DNA of 64,000 bases. It comes from Pleodorina starrii (Eukaryota > Chlorophyta > Chlorophyceae > Chlamydomonadales > Volvocaceae). The translations under genes and the position numbers were made by a program. The notes beneath the pieces are model-generated. The model was not told the DNA's origin. It worked only from the letters and a program-made list of their open reading frames with translations, and searched no databases. The stretch is from assembly GCA_030267565.1 (NCBI GenBank), contig BRXU01000022.1, positions 1,260,001-1,324,000 of the forward strand. The letters run 5' to 3'. Below, one piece after another: positions 55,996-64,000 of this stretch (the first letter of the stretch is position 1; each line of letters begins with the position of its first letter).

Positions 55996-56617
55996 TTGGA
56001 GCGTGGAGGGTTGGGGCGTGGGGGCCGGGGCAAGGCCCGGGCAGGCGAACGGGGCCGATGCACGGCGTGAAGGGGGGAGGCAGGGCGCACGGCGGCGAGC
56101 TGGGAAAGCGATGGCAGCGCAGGGTGATAGCCAGTGCCGCGCCGCAGAAGGTGCCGGCAGGCCCACGCGGCAGACACCCCCACGCGGCAACATGTCGCAG
56201 TTGGCTGCACCCACCTCCCACCTCCCTCGTTACAAGCTCCCACCCACCCCCTCGTCACTCTCACCACCCACACGGGGCTCCTGCTTGACGAGCACGGGGG
56301 CGGCGACCAGCAGTCCCAGCAGCCGCAGCCACCGCCCCGCCACACCGCCGGGCCACACCGCCGGGCCACCGCCGCGGGCCTCTGGCGACGGCGTGTCACC
56401 AAGGACGATCGGATCCATGTCTGGGGCGGGGCGGAGGGGGGTAGGGAAGGGCGACGGAGGGTTGGAGCGTGGAGGATTGGGCCTTGGGGGCCGGGCAAGG
56501 CCCGGGTAGGTGAACGAGGCCGCTGCGCGGCGGCGGAGAGGAGGCAGGGCGCACGGCGGCGGGCTGGGAAAGTGATGGCAGCGCAGGGTGATAGCCAGTG
56601 CCGCGCCACAGAAGGTC
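55996..56617. repeat. Direct duplication, two copies of about 156 bp, offset 466 bp
   Basis: 55996-56151 and 56462-56617 align over their length with scattered substitutions. Shared blocks include GGCAGGGCGCACGGCGGC and CAGGGTGATAGCCAGTGCCG. On minus this is the intron preceding each of the two TPSPEAR exons. Confidence 0.85.
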
Positions 56618-56914
56618 ACGGTAGGCCGCGCAGGATACCCACCGCATTCACAATAGCAACTCACGGCATGCGCGTCTGCACCCACACCCGCTCGCCTCAC
56701 GACTCACCGCCTATAGTGCTAAAGCATATACATGTGTACTTCCGATACTGGAAATGTGAATCTTCTCTGCACCGGGCATAACGCACCGACCGCCTACGCC
56801 GCAGAACTCACCGGGCTCAGCAGGGCGAGAGCGGGGCATCTCCGGGCCGTAGATGCGACCTACAGTAAAGTCGTGTGCACCGGACAGATACCTTCTCAGT
56901 TCTTGCTCCTTATA

Positions 56915-58037
56915 TATAAATGGAGGGGAAAATGGCGGGGAAGACGAAGCAAAATGCCGTAAGCGCGCCTTCCCGCCTTGCATGTTTGAAGGTGAAACGT
57001 TCATGGAATTTGTAATAGATTGCCTAAAAAGCAAGAAGCATGCAAAGGCGCAACGAAAAAATGAAAGTTCAGTTTAGGTTCCAAGGAGTTTGTATGTTTG
57101 TTCTTGTTCCATGAGCGGTTGTACTGTTCCGGGAACAGCAATGGATCTGTTCCGGGAACGGACCTGTTGTCCTGTTCCCAGCGATGGTCTCGTTTTTTTG
57201 AGCGCCAAGAAAGCGTTTGGAAGGGACAAGGAAGCCGCGCGCGGTAGAACTTGGAGCTGTGGAGTTGCGCGCTCCATTTGAATGACCGGACCACGACTGC
57301 CGTGGCTTCGACACTTTTGCCGATCGATGGTGTTCATCTGTACCCCTCCCGAGACGTCGGAGCACGTGGGCTGTGTTACCGTTCATGATTGACTCATTCA
57401 TTTCCTTGCTTGGCCTCCCGAGCCGACAGTCCCCGGCGGAGACCCGCACCGCGCGCCCCCCTCTTAAGAGACATGCAGCCCCACATCTCAGTCACTTCGC
57501 TGCGAGTTCGTCTTTCTCACCACGTCACCTCCTCACCCCCCACGTCTCGCACGCGTTCGCCCCCGCCACGGGTTGCACCCGCCCGCGGGCCAGCCCGAGC
57601 GACGGCACCCTTACCAACACTTCCGCAGCGCCCTGGGTCCCCTAAAGGCCCACACCACATAACAACGAACGCTCACCCGGGTTCCTGTCGATAACATGGC
57701 CGCTGAAGGCACCCCAGCCCCTGCTTCGCTGAACGCCCCGCCACGCACCTCACCAAGAGCTCCTCCAACGCGCCACGGCACCTAATCACCCAGCGCCCTA
57801 GCCGCCCCAATCCTCCCCAGTCGTCAGCCTGACGCCCCGATTAGCTACGCCGCATACCCCCCGCGCAACCAAACACGTCGCCCCACGGCACACGACAGAG
57901 GCGATGCGCCCGTCCCACGCTGCCGACGCAGTCGCCAACCGCCCGCTAGTCCTACCCCTCGCCTCCCAAGACCTTAGTCACGAGATGCGGGCACGACTAC
58001 AACATCGGCCCGACGTCAGCGGCCCCCTCCCGCCGAA
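56915..58037. other. Intergenic region, no supported gene
   Basis: 1.1 kb. 57125-57180 carries a cluster of GTTCCGGGAAC palindromes (two perfect, one half site). 57420-58037 is C-rich on plus without motif-bearing ORFs and is probably the 3' flank of the minus gene ending at 58038. Confidence 0.45.
57125..57180. promoter_or_regulatory. Cluster of TGTTCCGGGAACA-type palindromes
   Basis: Perfect 13-bp palindrome TGTTCCGGGAACA at 57125-57137, GTTCCGGGAAC at 57149-57159 (24 bp away), then the half-like CTGTTCCCAG near 57172. TTCCGGGAA also occurs at 61217-61225, 35 bp before the start of the rightmost gene. This could be a transcription-factor site or a degenerate repeat. Confidence 0.4.
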
Positions 58038-60494
58038 TTACCCCTCGCCCCCCGCAAAGCCCTGCCCCCTGCCGGGACTCCCGCCTCGCCGATGCGGGGA
58101 AGCCGACCGGACGGCCTTCTGCTTGAGCGCCACGAACGTGGGCCGCACCCGCTCCTGTGCGCAGACAAGGCAGCAGCAGCAGCAACAGCAAAGGGGTGAG
58201 GGGGGCCAGGGGTGAGGGGGGCGGGGGCACCACACGCAGACAGGCAGATGATGGTCGTGAAGACGAGGAGTCCACGACGACGGTCCATGGGACCAGGGCG
58301 CCGTGGTCCAAGCCGCGTGTGGGGCAGGGTGCTGCCTACGGCCAGGCTTAGGTCCACATATTTGACGTGTCCCCCGCTAGATGCGCCGATGCACCGCGCG
58401 GGAGCACCCCCGTGCTCCATCCCCCCCTGTGAGACGTGTCCTTCTCCGCCTTGCCCCCCCTGCTCGCCCGTATCGCCTCACGCCTTCTCCTTTCGTGGTG
58501 GCAGTCCTCTTTGCATCAACGTTCACGTCCACACACCCCGCTCCCCACATCGCCCCCCCCTCCTCCTCCTCATCATCACCACCGCGGCCCCCTCACCAGA
58601 CTGATGGGCAGCTCCTGGTGCGCCACCACCTCATCCAACGTGGGGCCATCCAGGCCGGCGATGTACTGGTTGGTGGTGGCAGCCAAGGGCAGAGCCGCCG
58701 CGCCCGCGCCGCCCGCACTCCCCGCCGCCGCCGCCGCCGCCCCTGCCGCCGCCGCGGCGGCTGCCTGCCCCGCCAGCCTCGCCGTACCACACGTGTACTG
58801 CCGCTGCACGTCGCGGATCTGCGAACACAGCTGGTCGTACGAGGGCGCCACGATAAAGGGCGGCGGCCGTGAGCGCAACAGGTGCTCCGCCGTGGCTGGC
58901 GGCGGCGGCAGCAGGTGCTGCGGCTTGGCTGCCATCTTGGATGCCAGGTAGGCGCGCGTGAAGGTGGGGTGCATGCCCTGGTTGGGGATGGAAGCCGGGA
59001 ACAGCGCCGAGTCGCGCGGCCCCTCCGCCGCCGCCTCGCCGCTGTCGGTGGAGCCGCGCGCCGGCTGCCGCGCTACCATCCCCACCGGGCTCGGCAGCCC
59101 GCTGTCGAAGTCCGCGGGGCTGGGCGGCGGCGGCAGCGCCGACACGTCAAGCCGGGAGGCCTCCACCTCCGCCGCGGCCTCCGCCGCGGCGGCGCCTCCC
59201 TCCCCTCCGCCCTCCTCGCCCTCCTCCGCCACGCCCTTGACGGACGTCAGGAAGGTGCGGTCCTTGTCGTCCTCGGGCCGCGGCTGCTGCTGCTGCTGCG
59301 CCGCTGGCGCCCGGCCGGCGCCGGCCATGACATGCTCCGGAACCACGGTCTCAAAGGAAATGAGCGGGCCCTTGAGCAGCGCCTTGCGCATGCGCGCATC
59401 CACCACCACCAACTGGTCCAGAATGGAGTCCAGCGCCTCCAGGTCGCTGACGCTGCTGACGCCCCACGGCGGCGCCGCCACGAAGCCGCCCAGCGGGCCG
59501 CCGCCGCCGGCGGGGGGCCCCCCTCCGTCGTCGACCCACATGCCGCCGCCGTGCTGCCTGCCCGCCGCGATGGCTGCCTCCGCCGCCGCCATGACCTCGT
59601 GCGCGAACGCCGCCGCCTGCGCGTCGTTGGGCAGCCGCCCGCCGTAGTCGGCGCGGAGCTCGTCCAGATGGGCGGTGTACGGCAGGTCGTACATGCCTGT
59701 GGCGTGGGAGCGCGCGCTGCCGGCGCTGGCGCTGCGCGGATTTTGTTGTTGTTGCTGTTGCTGTGCGGCAAGCGCGGTATCCAGCTGCTGGCGCATGGGG
59801 TTGTTACGCATGAAGGCGCTGGGGGGCTTCCGCTTGGGCTGGTAGGGGTGCGAGGCGGGGGTGGGCCCGGGCAGCATGGAGGGGTGCTGGATGAGCGGCT
59901 GGACCACCTCGCCCTGCTGCTGCTGCTGCTGCCGGTCCCCGCTGCCGTGATGGTACTGCTGATGCCGGTCGCCTTGCAGATGTGAGGCGGCGGAGGGGCT
60001 GCCCGTGCGGGCGGTGCTGGGCCCGGTGCTGGCGCCGGGGGTTGGGGCGAAGCCGTGCAGCGGCGGCAGCTTGGCGTTCGGCTGGCCCCCCGTGGGGCCG
60101 TCGCTGAGGTGCTGCGGCGCGGGCGGCTGCATGGTCACCGACGTGATGGGGCCCCACTGGCGCTTGGATTCGTAGGAGTTGGCGCTGGAAGCGCGCTGCT
60201 CCTTGACCGCGGCCATGGCCTTGACCTGGCCCGACAGCCGGCGGGCCGCGCTGCTGCCCCGCTCGCCGGTATCCGCTGAAGGCGACAGAGACGGCAAGAA
60301 GTCTCCATAGGTGCTGGGTGGGGTTATGACCTACAAAGTTGGAGTGGGTTGCGCATTTGTCGGGAACGGAAGCTTGCGCCGTGGCCGCGGATGTTGTCTG
60401 GGCGTCGATAGCGCGGTTGCGCCCTGTAACTTACGGTGGTCTGTGGTGGAGGCGAGAACACCTCGTTCAAGTTGATAGCAGCTGCCTTGGCCAT
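58038..60494 (-). CDS. Unknown low-complexity protein, three exons
   Basis: Exons on minus: 60494-60435, 60330-58597, 58154-58038, all phase 0: 636 aa, starting MAKAAAINLNEVFSPPPQTT. Right after the first junction is TPPSTYGDFLPSLSPSAD, then RRLSGQVKAMAAVKEQRASS. The middle is Gln/Ala/Gly/Pro-rich and contains compact islands: MYDLPYTAHLDELRADYGG, ALDSILDQLVVVDARMRKAL, LISFETVVPEHVMAG. The C-terminal part has FIVAPSYDQLCSQIRDVQRQ and an Ala tract, and ends in a short basic exon (VRPTFVALKQKAVRS). No transmembrane segment or targeting peptide is evident. I do not recognise a family. The island-in-disorder layout suits a scaffold or adaptor. It shares a 765-bp divergent upstream region with the gene at 61260. 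Confidence 0.75.
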
Positions 60495-61259
60495 GGCTTC
60501 GTACTTTAGCAGTGGCTTGTTACGTCTTGTTGCTACCTATAAGGGGCCGCGGGCCGACCGCGGAACCCGCTATCTCAGTGACCAGGCTCCTACAATTTTC
60601 GTTTGTTGCATCTGTCGTAAGTTGTCCAGCGCGAAACCAGGCTCGAATTGGGCCGGGAGGAAATCATGTTTCTTTGTACACAGAAGACTGCACAGTTTAC
60701 TATATATTCCACATTGACTTGACAGCGACTATTCCTTGCCAATGATTTGCAGAGAGCAGAGCGCTAAGCACCGTTCTTGTTGGCAAAGCCGTACAAATTG
60801 CCGTTTTCCGTAGCAGCGAGGAGGCAAAGCACGAATCTGCAGGTACCGTCTATCTTGTATGGTTGCCACTTCATGGATGCAGCGTTCTGATTGACAGAGA
60901 GCGTCTGACTGCACGGGTTCTGCCCTAACCGCCGCACACATATGGAACACAGGGACTTGTTGCATAGCAGATCGCCCCAAGCTATAAGACTTGAAATTTA
61001 GACTTGCAAGTATGCGGCTACTCGGCCATGGATCTCGCTCGGCGCGAGTGGCTAGAAACCATTGGCGAGTCAGGGCGATTAATGCGGGACCGTTCCATGT
61101 CCGCTGGCCACGGCAACACCTGCTGGGCGTCGTTCCTTCTGCAAGCCGGCGAAAGGTAGGGTAGACTTTCGGGGTAGGCGTTTGATCGTGGCGAGGCAAG
61201 ACCAGCCAGGGGGAAATTCCGGGAACAAATCGTTGAATTGTCGACTAACATCTGCGCCC
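60495..61259. promoter_or_regulatory. Divergent intergenic region between two head-to-head genes
   Basis: 765 bp between the ATG at 60494 (minus) and the ATG at 61260 (plus). It is richer in A/T than the flanking exons. TTCCGGGAA lies at 61217-61225, close to the plus start. The region holds no supported ORF and presumably contains both promoters and leaders. Confidence 0.5.
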
Positions 61260-64000
61260 ATGCAAGGCAGCGGGGCTCACACAGCCGTCTGTGGCCGCCG
61301 TCGCTCGACGACGCTAGCCGACGTGGTCCTCAACCCGCGCTCCTTCATCCAGCCCCTTCACGCCTGGCGGCGACTGCGCTCTGTCCGAACTGACGCGCCT
61401 ACTCCAATCCTGGCAACCACAGCCGCTAGCACATTGCCTAGGCCATGCTCCGTCCTGGGCTTTGCTCCACCGCAGGACCCGGGCGCCAGCGCTCGGCGTC
61501 CGCGTCCGAGGCGCAGCAGCGACGACGACGACGATGACGACGACGACGATGACGACGGCGGCGCCGGCATCGCCAGCCAGCTGTACGACCCCTCGGGGTT
61601 GGGCGCCGCTGACGCCGACAGCGACCCGGACGCCGCCGCGCTCGCCAACTTTGTGCGCGCCCAGCAGCTCGCCGTGATGCGCCGCGCGCGGCTGAGCGCC
61701 GCCGCCGACGCGACCGCGGCGGCGCGGGTGCGCGACGCCGGTCTCCAAGAGTACCTGGCCTCTCAGGGCCTGGGCTCCATCTCCCAGTTCCGGGAGATGG
61801 CGGAGGAGGAGGGGCAGCGCACACTGGAGGAACTCCAGGGTGGGCGACGGGGGCGGGATGGGCACCGGGGGCGGGGCGGGCACCGGGGGCGGGACGGGCA
61901 ACGGAGGCGGGGCGGGGGCGGGCGGTCCGTGTGGGCAGCGCCGCGCTGGTCAGTCAGCCAGTCAGTCAGTCGGTCGGCGGCAGGCCGCGTCTCCTCGCCC
62001 GTACCTACGGATTGGGGCACATGGTCGCATGGCGCATGGAGGCGGGATGTGACATCGCGCGGCCGTCACATCGGACCCGTGAGAGGCCCGTCTCGGGAGC
62101 CGTGCTCGCCGTATGCCACATTCACACACATACACACACATATACACCTGCCACATGCGAGGGTGCCCTGGCGCACCCCTCGTGCTGTCCCCCTCGTGCT
62201 GCCAACGCGGACGGACTGTGCGGCCCGTCATGCAACCGCTCCGTCTGCGCCCTAGCATGGCCCGGCCATACCCATCGCCGAGCTGACGCGGTGACGTTAA
62301 CGCGCCCCTCCCTTTCACACCCACCTGTCCTGCCTCCCTTTGCCCTCCCGTTGCCCTCCCTTTACCCTTCCTTTACGCGCCCCTCCCCCGCCTCCCTCCC
62401 TCCCCTTCCTCCCCCCCTCCTCAGCGGCCGACCTGGCGGCGCTCAAGGCCCAAGTCGCCGCCGCGGGTGGTGACCTGGAGGCCGACTGGGCCGCACTGGA
62501 GGGCTCCCGCAGCACCACCGGTCTGGCCAAATCAGCCCCGGGGGTGCGAACAGGCGCCAAGGGGGCACCGCTGCCGGAGGACGCGCTCCTGGCGCCGCCG
62601 TCCAACCCCCGGGTGGGTGCGGCTACGTGTGCGTCTGTGCGTGTGTGTGTGCGGGCGTGCGCCTCCCTCTCCCCGGTGCGGTGCGGTCCCCGTGCGGTGC
62701 CGATGCGGCTCCGATGCATTCCCATGTGTCCCAGCCTTGTGGGGTGAGGGGCGGGTGGGGTCGGGTAGGGCCGGAAAGCGGCGTGCTCCTGGGAGGGAGG
62801 GAGGGAGGGAGGGTGGGCCTCCTGGAGGCGGTGGTGCCTGGCTACCGTTGGCGAGTGGGGAGGGTAAGTTGCCGGTTCCAAGTAAGAAAGGAGGAGATGA
62901 GGGAGGCGGAAGGGCAAAGTGACGCCGGGAGGCTGTGTGCGAGCGGGTGGGCGGACGGGCGCGGACGGGACTGCAGCAGCCGAGCGGGGGCGCTCCGCCA
63001 CCGTCCGGAGCTCGCAACGGCGGCGCGGCCCTGACCGGACTTGGGACCGGGGGCGAACGGCCGGCCCGCCGTGCGGCCGTGTGCCCCCTCCCTCCCCCCC
63101 CGGGTGGCGGCTTTTGGACGCGGACGGAGCATTTTCCCGCCTCGAGCCCGCCTAAGGAGATACCCCCGGTACCCGCAAAGGAGTAACGGACTAAACCCTC
63201 CCTCCTGTCCTGCCCTGTCCTGTCCTGCCTGCCTGCCGATGGAGCAGGTGGACCGCCTCCGGTCCAGGTCGCAGCAGATGCGGCGCAAGCGGCGCCTCTT
63301 CGACCCCGCAGACGGCGCCGAGGCCGACGGCAGCCTGTACGACGAGCCCTACAGCGGCAGCGACAGCGACGACGGCTTCGATACCTTCGACGACTACAGT
63401 TCCTCCAGCTTCAGACAACAGCCCTCCGCCGCCGCTGGCGGCCCGGTGCTGATGCGCCGGCCGGGCGCCGCCGGCGCGCCGCCGCCGCCGCTGCCGCCAA
63501 AGCCCAGCAACCCCTTCCTGACGCTCCCCCGGCGGCCCTCCGATGTGGGGGAGGACGCCGAAGCTATTCTGGAGCGCATGATAGACCAGGACTTGGAGTC
63601 GGTGCAGCGGCAGCTCCGAGCCGCCAGCGGCAGCGCCGACGCCGACGGCGACCTGTACGACGACGACGGGTACGACGAGTACGGCAACCTTCGGCCCGGC
63701 GCCGTGGCGCCGGGCGCGGAGAACGACGAGTACGGCGACCGGATGCTGCGGGCGCTGCGCGGCGCGCTGGGAGGGCAGCCGGGGGCCGGCGGCGCCGGGG
63801 CGGAAGGCGGGTTGGTCGCGCGGCCGGCGCGGCCGGGAGCGCCGAGGGCCGGGGGCCGGAGGCCCTCCGGCGGCGGCGGCGGCGCCGCCGCCGCCGCCAG
63901 ATTGGCCGCCGCGCCTCCCGACGACTACGACGCGCTTGCGGAGCTCTTGGAGTCGGTGGGCGGTGAGCTGGAGCAGCAGCAGGGGGGCGCGGGGCTCGGT
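61260..64000 (+). CDS. Unknown protein with organelle-targeting-like N-terminus (partial, runs off right edge)
   Basis: Exons: 61260-61839, 62425-62612, and 63248 onward, open to the last base; phases agree. At least 507 residues. The N-terminal 75 residues (MQGSGAHTAVCGRRRSTTLA, Arg/Ser/Thr/Ala-rich, nearly no acids) look like a plastid or mitochondrial presequence. Next come a run of 12 Asp, a helical segment (ALANFVRAQQLAVMRRARL; LQEYLASQGLGSISQFREMA) and a coiled part in exon 2. Exon 3 is acidic and Ser/Gly-rich with recurring Tyr-Asp text (GSLYDEPYSGSDSDDGFD; DLYDDDGYDEYGNL; AENDEYGDRMLRAL). No family was recognised. The acceptor at 63247 follows GATGGAGCAG. The C-terminus, and possibly a recognisable domain, is outside the window. 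Confidence 0.65.
61517..61559 (+). repeat. Poly-Asp coding tract (GAC/GAT)
   Basis: About 12 consecutive Asp codons (mostly GAC, some GAT) directly after the putative targeting peptide of the rightmost gene. The mixed codons suggest selection on the protein, not recent slippage. Confidence 0.85.

Larger units (their letters stand above)
54981..56914 (-). pseudogene. Decayed mobile-element-like multi-exon gene
   Basis: Read on minus. Exon-like segment 56914-56813 (EQELRRYLSGAHDFTVGRIY, donor GTGAGT) joins in phase 1 to 56418-about 56270 (MDPIVLGDTPSPEARGG), then to 55941-about 55440 (VEPIMLAYTPSPEARAG, a Ser/Ala linker, then CMCRYGGWTRIWLRHYLAV). That runs into the right palindrome arm (YLPFILEHLWALM). 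Two consecutive exons begin with the same TPSPEAR text, so an exon plus its preceding intron was tandemly duplicated. The WTRIWLRHYL..ILEHLW pattern faintly resembles a recombinase core-binding helix set, but that is a guess. Frame breaks inside the palindrome (one frame for LEHLWALM, another for CHWSPRNHTG) suggest decay. It could instead be a living gene with an intron I misplaced. Confidence 0.4.

Overview
The window looks like nuclear DNA from a volvocine/chlamydomonadalean green alga. It is very GC-rich, with many short introns that have pyrimidine-rich 3' ends, Ala/Gly/Gln/Ser homopolymers inside exons, and algal organelle RNA-binding repeat proteins (OPR-like and PPR). It also has a many-repeat Sfi1-type centrin-binding protein and interstitial TTTTAGGG arrays, the telomere unit known from Chlamydomonas reinhardtii. 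I could not identify the species. Gene models were assembled by hand: an exon junction was accepted only when a GT donor, an AG acceptor and the codon phase all agreed.

Layout. (1) 1-11408, minus: a giant Sfi1-repeat protein, ten exons, the last open through the left edge. (2) 11584-22140: a complete 10.56-kb KDZ-superfamily DNA transposon with 122-bp terminal inverted repeats and a 7-bp target duplication. It carries a six-exon transposase on plus with one apparent frameshift, and a convergent intact six-exon companion gene on minus encoding 1022 aa with no recognised family. (3) 22225-25726, plus: an OPR/HPR-type organelle RNA-binding protein. The transposon sits in what was a roughly 250-bp divergent promoter shared by genes 1 and 3. 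(4) 28247-32211, plus: a DUF1399/GRDP-like protein. (5) 34609-47927, plus: a 21-exon PPR protein of 1492 aa. (6) 53742-52526, minus: a small unknown protein. (7) About 54300-56914: decayed mobile-element-like DNA with a 476-bp inverted repeat and duplicated exon/intron units. (8) 60494-58038, minus, and 61260-64000+, plus: a divergent pair of unrecognised proteins, the second running off the right edge with an organelle-targeting-like N-terminus.

Functional themes. Two host genes (OPR-like, PPR) probably act on organelle RNA. The Sfi1-repeat protein should act at basal bodies or centrin fibres. The most unusual content is the KDZ element: a near-intact transposon with a large partner gene of no recognised family, lodged between two divergent host genes. 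The palindromic element remnant near 55.2 kb is the second most unusual.

No rRNA, tRNA, CRISPR array or prokaryote-style operon was seen. All functions are inferred from motifs read by eye. No database search or RNA evidence was available.
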